Origin: an uncultured Spirochaetaceae bacterium
GTDB lineage: Bacteria; Spirochaetota; Spirochaetia; Sphaerochaetales; Sphaerochaetaceae
NCBI GenBank assembly: GCA_944389275.1
Contig: CALXLT010000045.1
Location: 1 to 64,000 of the forward strand
DNA length: 64,000 bases
Direction: 5' to 3'
Shown: positions 52,764 to 61,562 of the stretch, one piece after another
Layout of the letters: every line of letters starts with the position of its first letter
How positions within the stretch are numbered: position 1 is the first letter of the stretch
Notes under the pieces: model-generated
What the model saw: only the letters and a program-made list of their open reading frames with translations
Told to the model about the DNA's origin: nothing
The model's database searches: none
Made by a program: the position numbers and the translations under genes

Positions 52764-53418
52764 GTTCTCCTCCATTCCTGTTGCATATGTATCTATATAT
52801 CCCGTCCGCATCATCTGCATAGGGAGATCCATCAAGCTCCTTCATATCAGCAAAGCCGAAGCCGTACCTGACGCCAAGGAAAGGAACCGAGGCGTCAAGC
52901 GCGCCTTTCAGGTCATTGGCAGTGTCACCGACCATAAGAGCCTCAACATCGGCTATGCCTGAATCTGAGACGCACATCCTGATTATATCACCCTTGGTAC
53001 GGTTCTCTCTCTCATTCGAGCCATGGACCGTATCAAAGAGGTGCAGTACACCAAGGTTCTCAAGGCAGAGCTTCACCAGATCCTCCCCCTTGAACGTGGC
53101 GATTCCCGTCATGATCCCATCTGCATGCAGCTTCCCCAGAAGCTCCTTTATCCCGGGGTACAGCCTCATCATCCTGTATCCTGTCCTCAGGTACTCCTCC
53201 CTGTAGATCGATACAGCATCATCGATAAGGGAAGGATCGAGGCCGAATGCTACGCGGAAGCAGTCCCTGAGCGGAGGGCCTACGAATTTCCGGAGGTCGC
53301 TCTCCGAATACTCCTTCGTGATCCCAAGCGCCCTGATCGTATAGAGCGCGGTATGGAAGATCCCCTCGGAAGAGTCAGCGATCGTTCCATCGAAATCAAA
53401 GAACACGCCCTTAATCAT
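52741..53418 (-). CDS. HAD family hydrolase, phosphoglycolate phosphatase-like
   Basis: The 225-residue protein has the HAD nucleophile FFDFDGTIADSSEG at residues 6-19, a cap domain, the lysine/acidic motif region MVGDTANDLKGALDA, and GVRYGFG. It resembles Gph/PgmB-type phosphatases; the substrate is unknown. The ATG at 53418 is chosen because the conserved N terminus begins there. It overlaps the neighbours on both sides (8 bp with the monophosphatase gene, 23 bp with ridA). Confidence 0.87.
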   Translation of the reverse strand: MIKGVFFDFDGTIADSSEGIFHTALYTIRALGITKEYSESDLRKFVGPPLRDCFRVAFGLDPSLIDDAVSIYREEYLRTGYRMMRLYPGIKELLGKLHADGIMTGIATFKGEDLVKLCLENLGVLHLFDTVHGSNERENRTKGDIIRMCVSDSGIADVEALMVGDTANDLKGALDASVPFLGVRYGFGFADMKELDGSPYADDADGIYRYICNRNGGEHDREDQD

Positions 53419-54184
53419 CAAGAAGCCCCAATACCCTGCCATGCACGGCAGATGATGTCGCGACGATATCGATCGAAGCCTCGTCATCGGAGAGAAGCGT
53501 TACCTGTCCTCCCGCCTCGCGGACTATCACTATGCCGGCGGCACAGTCATAGATATGAAGCCCCAGCTCGTAATACGATGCGCAGCGGCCGCATGCGACA
53601 TAGCATAGGGAAAGGGCCGCGGAGCCAACTGAGCGCATATCCGAAAAGAGATCGTAGAAGCGCCTCATCCTGGCCATATAGCCATCCATGCGCGAATGAT
53701 CGCGATGAGGCGGGACAAGAAGGGCCAGCGACTCGGATACATCCTCCCTCTCATCAGTGTGTATGGGCTTTCCGTTAAGGAAGGCGCCCTCTCCCCGGAT
53801 AGCTATGAAGACCTCATTCTGTCGCGGTACGGCTATGGCACCGAAAGCAAGCCCTTCCTCATCCTCATACGCTATGGATATCGTATAGCAGGGAAAGGAT
53901 GCCATGAAATCAACGGTTCCATCTATCGGATCGACGATCCAGCGCCGCGAATGCCCGCTCTTTCCCCCATACTCCTCTCCAAGGATCAGATCATCAGGGA
54001 AGGATGATAGGATGATCTGACGGATCATCTTCTCAGCCATGCTGTCTGCAGCGGTCACGTAGTCATTGCGGCCCTTGAAGCTTACCTCAGCTCTGAGGCT
54101 CTCATGGGAAAGAAGGAAGGCCGAGGTCTCATCCAAGGCCTTCAGCGCTACTTCAAAACGCTTATGGATCTCACTTCTTTCCAC
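53411..54184 (-). CDS. Inositol monophosphatase family protein
   Basis: A 257-residue Mg2+-dependent phosphatase with the family motifs GEEYGG, WIVDPIDGTVDFMASFP and, near the end, YDCAAGIVIVREAGG (a variant of the usual WDxAAG). It could act on inositol phosphate, 3'-phosphoadenosine 5'-phosphate or fructose bisphosphate. It starts with GTG just after an AGGGGAA element, overlapping the 3' end of the acidic-protein gene by 14 bp, which indicates translational coupling. Confidence 0.88.
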   Translation of the reverse strand: MERSEIHKRFEVALKALDETSAFLLSHESLRAEVSFKGRNDYVTAADSMAEKMIRQIILSSFPDDLILGEEYGGKSGHSRRWIVDPIDGTVDFMASFPCYTISIAYEDEEGLAFGAIAVPRQNEVFIAIRGEGAFLNGKPIHTDEREDVSESLALLVPPHRDHSRMDGYMARMRRFYDLFSDMRSVGSAALSLCYVACGRCASYYELGLHIYDCAAGIVIVREAGGQVTLLSDDEASIDIVATSSAVHGRVLGLLDD

Positions 54185-57100
54185 TGCTTCCCCTCGCTAT
54201 GAGCTGCTCTCCGACTATGCGGCAGATCTTCCAGTTCGATGGAGAGAACGAGGAAGGGGTTATCTTCCTTTCCTCGGCGTCCTGAAGGATGCCATCGCCA
54301 TCGAATGATAGGATCAGGGCATTCCATGAGCTGGAATGGCGCGAATACATCACGGCACCTGCGTTGTTGAGGATCTCCTCCCTGCGTATGTCATCCATCA
54401 CGCCCTTCGGGGCGGCGATGAGTATGGAAAGAGAATAGTCGAAGATGGAGAACATCTTGTCCTTGCCATCCTCGCCCTGCCTCTCAAGGCTCTTCCCGAT
54501 CACCCCTTCAAGATACGAGAGCATATCAGGATCGGAGGAGCGCACGAAATCAACGAACGCGCTTCCTGGCCCGACCTTCAGGGCGATCTCCCTCACAAGA
54601 CCGGAAAGATCCGAGAAGTCATCAGCAGCGCTGCCCTCCCCGTTGCCTACCATAACGAATACGCTGCCTTCCGAGCTATCCTCAACACGCTTGACGCCTC
54701 TATCGGCCATATCGGAGACATCACCGCTATCCTCAGCCTCAGTGCTGCCCGCCTCTTCCGTATCCTCATTGTCTTCATCAAAGTCCGATACGGGATCCTC
54801 AGTCCCCTCATCAGAAGCAAACGGCTCCTCGCCTTCATCAGGATCAGCCATGATCTCACCCGATGGGGATCCTGGCTCTTCCTCCTCTGCAGGAGCTTCC
54901 ATGGAAGCAGAGGACGCAATCTCATCATCCTCCATAGGCTCTTCCTCAAAAGAAGGATCAGAATCGGCATCTTCTGCAGGCAGAGAAGCACTGGATGAAA
55001 CCGAATCATCCTCTCTCTCCTCATCAGGCTCCGCATTAAAAGCTTCTCCCAAGGCTGGAATATATGCCTTTGCATCTTCCTCATCCTCGTCCATTGGATT
55101 TTCCTCAGGAGAGGAATCAGCATCATCTGCAGGTTCGGAAAGAGGAGTCTCTTCTGATTCTTCTTCAAAGGCCTCTGGCTGATCCTGGGCCTCAGGCTCT
55201 CCTTCCGCCTCTTCCGATTCCATCAGGTTCTCCTCAGAAGGACCTGCAACGGTCTCAGAGACAAAGGATGCCTCATCAGGGACAGTATCATCGTCCTGTG
55301 CTTCCGCCTCATCATCGCCAGCCATTTCCATCGCATCCTGCCCTGCATTGTCCTGGATGCTTTCTGCCTCATCTATCTCAGTCGGGACATAGTCATCGGA
55401 TGCAGGCTGCATCGGAGCGGCCTCACGATGCTCCAATTCCTTCTCATAGTCAGAGGCAAAAGCGGAGGCTTCCTCCTCTTCCTTCTCGTATTCAGCCTCC
55501 TCCTCGATGCTTTCCGCCTCGGTCTCGAGCTCAGCCTCGCTCTCCTCCTCAGGGTTATCGAAAAGATCATCGAAGAGATCTGCCTGATCAGCGTCGTAAG
55601 GGCTCTCGCTCTGGTAGAGATCATCCTTCTCCACCTCGTCGTAAAGCTCCTCGTCCTCTATCTCCTCATCATCCTCAGGAGGAAGGACATCGCCTTCGTC
55701 ATAGCTGTAATCGTCGTTATCGAGCTCCCTCTCGTACTCATCAGCCTCAGCATCGCTTTCCTCATCGCGCCTTATGATCTCGCTTGTCAGGCGATACCTG
55801 TCCTGAAGCTTGCGGAGCTCCTCCTCGCATGGGGTGACCTTGCGGTACTCGGGAATCGGCGCCTCGTCCAGGGCCCTCTCCTTCTCCTCCAGAACGCGAG
55901 CCTTCTCATCATCGTCCTCGCTATCGTACTCGTACTCATCGGAGATCTCATCATCCACGTCATCGATGACCTCCTTGTCATCGATATCGTCCTCATCAAG
56001 ATAATCGAGGATCTCGGTCTTCTCCGGGAATTCCAGCGCGCCGAATATCGTGCGGTGGAACTCCTCGCGCCCTTCCTCCGTATTGGCAGACTTTATCAGG
56101 TAATAGACCGAGGAGGAGAACACGCTGTCGCTTATCTTCTCAAGCGGCGAATCGCTGTCTGGATCAAGGATAAGGAGCTTATGCCCATCGCGCGCCCTGG
56201 CATTCCTGTCCTCGGCATGGGATCTCACGCGGGACTCATAGAACGCGGGATTCTCCACCGCGTTGACTTCCCTGATGGATGAGAGGATCGAGATATCGAC
56301 CTTATTGCCATCAAAGGAGTATACGCCGACAGTGTCGGTCTCGGAGAAAAGGAGGCGGCAGGCTGCGGAAGCCGCGGCGCTATCACGAAGGTACAGGCCC
56401 GCGTTGATGGCCAGTATGCGCTGGCCGTATGAGAGGATATGGGACTGCACGAACGAGAAGTGCATCGAGCCGAACCGGATGAATGGATAGACCGAGGCAG
56501 GCCAGAGCCCCTTCCTCAGATACTCATCTATATCGACAGAGCCGATCGGACAGGAAAGGACCTCATAGACATCTGACGGGAGATCTGCGGCGAACTCAGG
56601 GCGGAAGAGATCGAAGTCATCACGCCTTCCCTGCAGGTCCTTGACGCGCATCTCCCATTTATTCTCATGGACTATCTCATCGCGAAGCTCGTCATCGGAT
56701 AGAGAAGGATCAGCGCCCTCAGCCCTCTTGCGGGCCATGAGCAGCAGCATCTCCGCCTTGTATACCGAGAAGTCCTCTGTAAGCTTATCGATGCCCTCCA
56801 AGCCATATTCCGCTATCTTCTCAAGCCCTGAGAGCAGAGGACGGAGCTCCGTTCCGAACTTCTCCTCTATCACCTTCTCGTCGTCTATGGCATAGCCATA
56901 CCAGAGGCATGAGTGCTTCTCTATCGAATCACGGCTCTCCTCCGGAGGGAAGAACTGCCTGAGGATCGTCTCCCTGTAGCTCTCGGCATTCTCCTCCGAT
57001 ACAGCCCCGCTCCTGACGGCGTAGACGGCATAGCTCTCGATATACTTCAGAAGCCGCTTCGCGGCATCCTCCGCAAGAGATAGCAGCCGGTTCCAGTCCT

Positions 57101-57413
57101 TCTGCTTTATATCGCGGTTGGTTGACGCGGGATACGATGTGTCATAGAGAGTGGACTGCAGCACGGACTGCGTCAGGACCGGCAGCAGATGGGCATAGAG
57201 CTTCTGGAACTCATCATCGCCCTTAAGCCTCGCGACCCTGCGCTCCTCCCAAGCGGCCATCTTCAGCATCTCAAGAGGATGATAAGGCCTCATCGTCCTC
57301 GCGATATTCCTCATATCCAGCCCAAGGTAGTTAAGGGCTTCCTGCATGTTCTTCTCGGCTTTCTCCCCCGACATCGAGGAAAGCGCGGAAAAGTCGGCGA
57401 ACAATGAGTCCAC
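54171..57413 (-). CDS. Very large acidic protein of unknown function
   Basis: A 1080-residue protein in three parts. Residues 1-470 form an ordinary helical domain (for example HPLEMLKMAAWEERRVARL). Residues 480-910 are extremely rich in Glu, Asp, Ser and Pro and should be disordered. Residues 920-1080 form a compact domain (GNGEGSAADDFSDLSGLVRE, MFSIFDYSLSILIAAPKGVM). No signal peptide or membrane segment is visible, so it is probably cytoplasmic. I recognise no family. GTG at 57413 is preferred, with AAGGAG upstream; a TTG 27 bases earlier lies ahead of that site. It is co-transcribed with an aminotransferase and prs upstream and three small enzymes downstream. Confidence 0.75.
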   Translation of the reverse strand: MDSLFADFSALSSMSGEKAEKNMQEALNYLGLDMRNIARTMRPYHPLEMLKMAAWEERRVARLKGDDEFQKLYAHLLPVLTQSVLQSTLYDTSYPASTNRDIKQKDWNRLLSLAEDAAKRLLKYIESYAVYAVRSGAVSEENAESYRETILRQFFPPEESRDSIEKHSCLWYGYAIDDEKVIEEKFGTELRPLLSGLEKIAEYGLEGIDKLTEDFSVYKAEMLLLMARKRAEGADPSLSDDELRDEIVHENKWEMRVKDLQGRRDDFDLFRPEFAADLPSDVYEVLSCPIGSVDIDEYLRKGLWPASVYPFIRFGSMHFSFVQSHILSYGQRILAINAGLYLRDSAAASAACRLLFSETDTVGVYSFDGNKVDISILSSIREVNAVENPAFYESRVRSHAEDRNARARDGHKLLILDPDSDSPLEKISDSVFSSSVYYLIKSANTEEGREEFHRTIFGALEFPEKTEILDYLDEDDIDDKEVIDDVDDEISDEYEYDSEDDDEKARVLEEKERALDEAPIPEYRKVTPCEEELRKLQDRYRLTSEIIRRDEESDAEADEYERELDNDDYSYDEGDVLPPEDDEEIEDEELYDEVEKDDLYQSESPYDADQADLFDDLFDNPEEESEAELETEAESIEEEAEYEKEEEEASAFASDYEKELEHREAAPMQPASDDYVPTEIDEAESIQDNAGQDAMEMAGDDEAEAQDDDTVPDEASFVSETVAGPSEENLMESEEAEGEPEAQDQPEAFEEESEETPLSEPADDADSSPEENPMDEDEEDAKAYIPALGEAFNAEPDEEREDDSVSSSASLPAEDADSDPSFEEEPMEDDEIASSASMEAPAEEEEPGSPSGEIMADPDEGEEPFASDEGTEDPVSDFDEDNEDTEEAGSTEAEDSGDVSDMADRGVKRVEDSSEGSVFVMVGNGEGSAADDFSDLSGLVREIALKVGPGSAFVDFVRSSDPDMLSYLEGVIGKSLERQGEDGKDKMFSIFDYSLSILIAAPKGVMDDIRREEILNNAGAVMYSRHSSSWNALILSFDGDGILQDAEERKITPSSFSPSNWKICRIVGEQLIARGSSGKK

Positions 57414-57444
57414 GGCGTGCTCCTTGCAATCAGTAATCAATCTA

Positions 57445-58653
57445 TCAGTCAGAGAGGCCCATGACGGTGCGCCTATAGGCCTTGAGGCCCTTCTCCAGGC
57501 ACTTCGCCGCCATTATGAGCTCACTCTCGTTCAGCACATACGCAAACCGTGCCTGATTCCTTCCAAGTCCTTTGGTCACATAGAAATCCTCAGCTGGCGC
57601 GAACATCACGGTATTGCCTTCATAGGAGAAATCCCGAAGCATGAAGAGCGCGAACTTCTCCGCATCGTCGACAGGCAGGTCAGCCACGAAGTAGAAAGCT
57701 CCCTTCGGAAGGCTGCACCTGACGCCCGGGATCCTCTGCATATGGGAGATAAGGACATTGCGGCGCCTCTCGTACTCAGCCCTCACATTCTCGACATACT
57801 CATCGGGAGCGGTCAGCGCGGCTGCAGCCGCAAGCTGCTCCACCACTGGCGGGCAGAGCCTGGCCTGGGAGAGCTTGAGCACAGAATCGATCACTTCCTT
57901 GTTGCGCGTGACGATCGCGCCTACCCTGGCGCCGCACATGCTGAAGCGCTTCGAGAAGGAATCGACGCAGATGACCCTATCCTGGTAATCGGAGAAGCTC
58001 AGCACCGACGTGAAGGATTTCCCGTCATAGCAGAACTCCCTGTATACCTCGTCAACGACAAGGAAGATATCATGCTTCCTGCACAGCTCTAGTAGCCCCC
58101 TCAGCTCCTCCGTTGAATAGACATGCCCGGTAGGGTTGTTCGGTGAGCAGAGGAGTATGCCCATCGTCTTCTTGTTTATCTTCTTCTCGAAGTCAGAGAT
58201 CGATGGTAGCACGAAGTTATCATCAGAGGATGATGTCACAGGACGAAGCGTGACCATAGCCATATTCGCGAATGTCGCGACATTGGTATAGAACGGCTCC
58301 GGGATGATGAACTCGTCAAACGGATCGCAGAGCGTCGTCAGCACAAACAGGAGGGCCTCTGAGCCTCCGGTGGTTATGAGGATATCATCCTCGGAAAGTG
58401 AGAGGCCGTACTTCCTGTAATATGAGAGCAGCGCACGCCTGAGATACAGCTCGCCTTCCGATATGCCATATGCGATTATGTCCTCATCGTAGCTCTGGAT
58501 AGCCTTGATCGCCTCTACAGGCGTCTTGATATCAGGCTGCCCGATATTAAGATGTATGACGTGGATGCCCTTCTTCTTGGCATCGCGCGCATATGGCACA
58601 AGCTTCCTTATAGGAGAGCACTGGAATCCCGAGATCCTGTTTGACATCTGCAT
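57445..58653 (-). CDS. PLP-dependent aminotransferase (class I/II, AspC-like)
   Basis: The 402-residue protein has the fold-type I aminotransferase signatures: VIHLNIGQPDIKTPVEAI, LLCSPNNPTGHVYST, VVDEVYREFCYDGK and the cofactor-binding lysine in CVDSFSKRFSMCGARVG. It probably handles aspartate or another amino acid. GGAGG precedes the ATG at 58653, which lies 11 bp after the prs stop. A downstream ridA suits the enamine products of such enzymes. Confidence 0.9.
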   Translation of the reverse strand: MQMSNRISGFQCSPIRKLVPYARDAKKKGIHVIHLNIGQPDIKTPVEAIKAIQSYDEDIIAYGISEGELYLRRALLSYYRKYGLSLSEDDILITTGGSEALLFVLTTLCDPFDEFIIPEPFYTNVATFANMAMVTLRPVTSSSDDNFVLPSISDFEKKINKKTMGILLCSPNNPTGHVYSTEELRGLLELCRKHDIFLVVDEVYREFCYDGKSFTSVLSFSDYQDRVICVDSFSKRFSMCGARVGAIVTRNKEVIDSVLKLSQARLCPPVVEQLAAAAALTAPDEYVENVRAEYERRRNVLISHMQRIPGVRCSLPKGAFYFVADLPVDDAEKFALFMLRDFSYEGNTVMFAPAEDFYVTKGLGRNQARFAYVLNESELIMAAKCLEKGLKAYRRTVMGLSD

Positions 58654-58664
58654 AGCCTACCTCC

Positions 58665-59948
58665 TCAGTCCGTCATCGAGCTATCCTGTATAAGCGGCGC
58701 GTCAGGATTGGCCTGTGAGGAGTCTATGAGCTTCTGGATGAACTTGCGGTTCTCGAGAAGCGGGGATATCGAGCGGCCATGGTGGAGCCTTGAGATAACG
58801 CGGGCGAAAAGCTCCGTGACATCCGCCTGGACGAACCATTCCTTCTCCAGCAGCTCCTTGCCCTGGTAAACGGCATTGGTGCCGATGATCCTCCAGAAGA
58901 CCCCTTCCTTATAGGCTGCATCGAAGTTCTCGATGGCATTTCCATTGAAGAACGGGAGAGAGACCATGCAGATGATTCTCTTCGCTCCCCTGTTCATAAG
59001 CTCGCGCATGGCGATGATCATCGTGCCGCCGGTGGCGATCATATCGTCAGCCATGATGACCGTCTTGCCCTTCACATCGCCAAGGAGGTTGATGCTCTTG
59101 ATATTCGAGTTCTTCGCATCCTTGGACACGACAGAATAATCACGCTCCTTATAAAGCATGGCAAGAGGCCTATGAAGTCCCTGCGCATAGAACTTGTTCC
59201 TCGATACAGCACCTGTATCAGGCGAGACTACAACGATATCCGGATCGGAGAAGTCGATGAGCTTGCGAAGCGCGATAAGCGTCTGGTACGAGCCATGGAG
59301 GTTCTCCAGGTGGCACGTCGTGAACGCGTTCTCGATCTCACGCGAGTGGATATCCAGCGTGATTATCCTCGCAACCCCGAGGTTCTCGCAGAAATGAGCG
59401 AACATCGAAGCGGTAAGAGCCTCCCTTCCCGCCTTCTTATGCTGGCGCGCGTATGGATATGTTGGAAGCACGAGCGTAACGGACTCGGCGCCTGCAAGCT
59501 TCACGGCATTGATCGTAGTGAAGAGGAACATGAGGTGGTCATTCACTGAGAATGGCTGCGGCTCCTCAAGTCCCGCCACCTTTATAGGGGCATTGTTCGA
59601 TACATCATGGACGATGTACACGTGCAGCCCTCTTACAGGGTCGATGATCTCGGCCTTCTCCTCTCCGTTTGCGAACCTCGTATACTTCACGTTGATCGTC
59701 ATATCAGGGCAATGGAAGGCTGTGGGGAGCTTTCCCGCAGGGATCTTCCTGCTGTCCAGATCATCCGTGAGGGTCACGAACTTCAGAAGCTCCTCAGGGC
59801 TCATGCCATGGCGCCTGGTAAGCGCTTCGGAGAGCTTCTCATAGCGGTCTATGTAAAGCCGCCTGAGGTGCTTAACGACCTTTCCTGTAAAATACTCGCT
59901 GCCTGGACCTGCGATGATGCCAAGCTTGTGGGGTTTGATGATGCTCAT
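58665..59948 (-). CDS. prs: Elongated ribose-phosphate pyrophosphokinase
   Basis: A 427-residue PRPP synthetase (usual length about 315). It has LVLPTYPYARQHKKAGREAL (ATP-binding flexible-loop region), VARIITLDIHSREIENAF, and the PRPP-binding loop VIMADDMIATGGTM near residue 300. Extra length is mainly an N-terminal insert after residue 15 (KVVKHLRRLYIDRY onward) and a C-terminal extension. Longer Prs forms occur in some spirochaetes and Bacteroidetes, to my knowledge. It makes PRPP for nucleotide and amino acid synthesis. The ATG at 59948 fits the family N terminus. A dyad lies in the leader at 59976-59994. Confidence 0.9.
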   Translation of the reverse strand: MSIIKPHKLGIIAGPGSEYFTGKVVKHLRRLYIDRYEKLSEALTRRHGMSPEELLKFVTLTDDLDSRKIPAGKLPTAFHCPDMTINVKYTRFANGEEKAEIIDPVRGLHVYIVHDVSNNAPIKVAGLEEPQPFSVNDHLMFLFTTINAVKLAGAESVTLVLPTYPYARQHKKAGREALTASMFAHFCENLGVARIITLDIHSREIENAFTTCHLENLHGSYQTLIALRKLIDFSDPDIVVVSPDTGAVSRNKFYAQGLHRPLAMLYKERDYSVVSKDAKNSNIKSINLLGDVKGKTVIMADDMIATGGTMIIAMRELMNRGAKRIICMVSLPFFNGNAIENFDAAYKEGVFWRIIGTNAVYQGKELLEKEWFVQADVTELFARVISRLHHGRSISPLLENRKFIQKLIDSSQANPDAPLIQDSSMTD

Positions 59949-59975
59949 ATGGTCACTGTAATGTAATGATGTGCC

Positions 59976-59994
59976 TTTGGCAAGGATTGCCAAA
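59976..59994 (-). promoter_or_regulatory. Perfect inverted repeat in the prs leader, possible operator
   Basis: Arms TTTGGCAA (59976-59983) and TTGCCAAA (59987-59994) are separated by 3 bp and lie 28 bp upstream of the prs start codon. The symmetry is perfect over 8 bp per arm. It may bind a regulator or form an RNA hairpin in the message. Confidence 0.5.
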
Positions 59995-60075
59995 AGCCCA
60001 AAATGCAAACGAAAACACTCTGTTCATTCTTAATTATTTACGAACAAATAAGATAGATATAATGTCATGTTAAAA

Positions 60076-60117
60076 TGAAAAGATTGAGGGGAATGCTGGC
60101 GATAGCACGCTCCCCTC
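60076..60117 (-). terminator. Terminator after argH
   Basis: Arms GAGGGGA (60086-60092) and TCCCCTC (60111-60117) enclose a second small stem TGCT / AGCA. They are followed on the minus strand by a T-rich stretch (CAATCTTTTC). It separates argH from the prs promoter region. Confidence 0.75.
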
Positions 60118-60137
60118 TTCCAGCCCCATAGCCTTTT

Positions 60138-61505
60138 TCAGAGGATCACTTCCGAGATTCCCGGAACAAGGGCCTGGTACACCCCGGAAAGCCTCGCGAT
60201 GCGCTCCGAGCAGGCGCTCTCAAGGGCTGCAAGCCATCTCTCATCCTTCTCAATGCCAAGGTTGCCCGCGGTGCCTATGGATGTCCGCTTCCTGAGCGAT
60301 GACACGGGATCCTCCCCTTCGACCTTATCAAGGTTCAGGCCGACATCCTTATAGCTATCGCGGAAATTGCCGCCTGAGAGGACCTTCTCCATCACGCGGT
60401 CAGTGGCGTAGAGCTCAGGTGTGCAGGCCGCGATGAGCCTATCCGGATGGACCTCCAGCTTCGATACCATCTCATCCATTATCAGAAGAAGCTCCTCAGT
60501 GCTCCTATAGCCTTCGATCAGAGGCTCCTTCGTATCCTGGAAATCCCTGTTGTAGCCAGACGGGAGCGCCTTGATTATCGACTTGACGCGCATGGAGCAT
60601 GATGAGATGATCGCGGTGCTGGAACGGGCAAGCTCAAGCCCGTCGGGATTCTTCTTCTGCGGCATGATCGAGGAGCCCGTGCAGAGCTCACGAGGCAGGG
60701 AGAAGTAGCCGAACTCGGGAAGGGTGAAGAGCATCAGGTCCTGCGCGAGCTTTGAGACAGTGAGAGCAAGATACTCAGCATGATCGAGGAACATGGCCTC
60801 GAACTTCCCCCTTGAGTTATTCGCATAGAGCACATTGTTCTGAACCCGCTCGAAGCCCATGAGCGATGCGGTGTATTCCCTGTCCAGCGGAAGCGTCACC
60901 CCATATGAGGCTGCAGAGCCAAGCGGTGACTGGTCAAGGACCTTGCCAAAATCAAGGAGCATCGAGACCTCCTCCATCGTCTCCTCTGCAAACGAGAGCG
61001 CCCAGAGGGCAACCGAGGAGGGCATGGCGATCTGCATATGCGTGCGGCCTGGCATAGGGACATCCTCGTTCTCCTTTGCTAGGCGCATCAGGGAGGACGC
61101 GAAGCCAAGGGCCGCGGACGAGAGCTTCAAGGCTGCTTCCCTCATATATATCCTGAGCGCCGTCTGCACCTGGTCATTGCGGCTGCGTCCGGTATGTATC
61201 TTCTTGCCCGTATCACCAAGCTTATCCGTAAGGTAGCCCTCGATAGCGGTATGGCAATCCTCATCAGCAAGGGTTATAGGGAACGCCCCGCCCTTTCTCG
61301 CCTCTGCAATCTCCTCCAGTCCGGAAAGAAGCGAGGACACCTCATCTCCAGAGAGGATGCCTATGCGCCCAAGCCCCTTTGCATGAGCTGCGGAGCCTAT
61401 GAGATCGGAAAGCACAAGCTCCTGGTCATATATGTAGTCGTTGCGGACGGTGAAGTGCTCCATCATGGAGTCAAGGGTATAGTTCTTCTGCCAGAGTTTA
61501 GCCAT
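60138..61505 (-). CDS. argH: Argininosuccinate lyase
   Basis: A 455-residue member of the fumarase/aspartase superfamily. It has the catalytic loop signature GSSIMPQKKNPDGLELA, the N-terminal DEDCHTAIEGYLTDKLG and GRSRNDQVQTALRIYM. It splits argininosuccinate into arginine and fumarate. argG is not adjacent, so arginine synthesis genes are dispersed or incomplete; it could also act in a different arginine or urea-cycle role. The ATG at 61505 is the first in frame. It is divergent from the lipoprotein gene at 61563, with 57 bp between. Confidence 0.93.
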   Translation of the reverse strand: MAKLWQKNYTLDSMMEHFTVRNDYIYDQELVLSDLIGSAAHAKGLGRIGILSGDEVSSLLSGLEEIAEARKGGAFPITLADEDCHTAIEGYLTDKLGDTGKKIHTGRSRNDQVQTALRIYMREAALKLSSAALGFASSLMRLAKENEDVPMPGRTHMQIAMPSSVALWALSFAEETMEEVSMLLDFGKVLDQSPLGSAASYGVTLPLDREYTASLMGFERVQNNVLYANNSRGKFEAMFLDHAEYLALTVSKLAQDLMLFTLPEFGYFSLPRELCTGSSIMPQKKNPDGLELARSSTAIISSCSMRVKSIIKALPSGYNRDFQDTKEPLIEGYRSTEELLLIMDEMVSKLEVHPDRLIAACTPELYATDRVMEKVLSGGNFRDSYKDVGLNLDKVEGEDPVSSLRKRTSIGTAGNLGIEKDERWLAALESACSERIARLSGVYQALVPGISEVIL

Positions 61506-61562
61506 GGCAAGAAGATTATCAGAAAAACCGTCAGAATCATAGGCTTAAGGCGTATATATAGT

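Noticed and set aside
55428..56282. Leucine/isoleucine-rich antisense frame resembling a membrane protein inside the acidic gene.
   Set aside because: It is the complement of Glu/Asp-rich codons, which reads as hydrophobic residues; there is no ribosome site.
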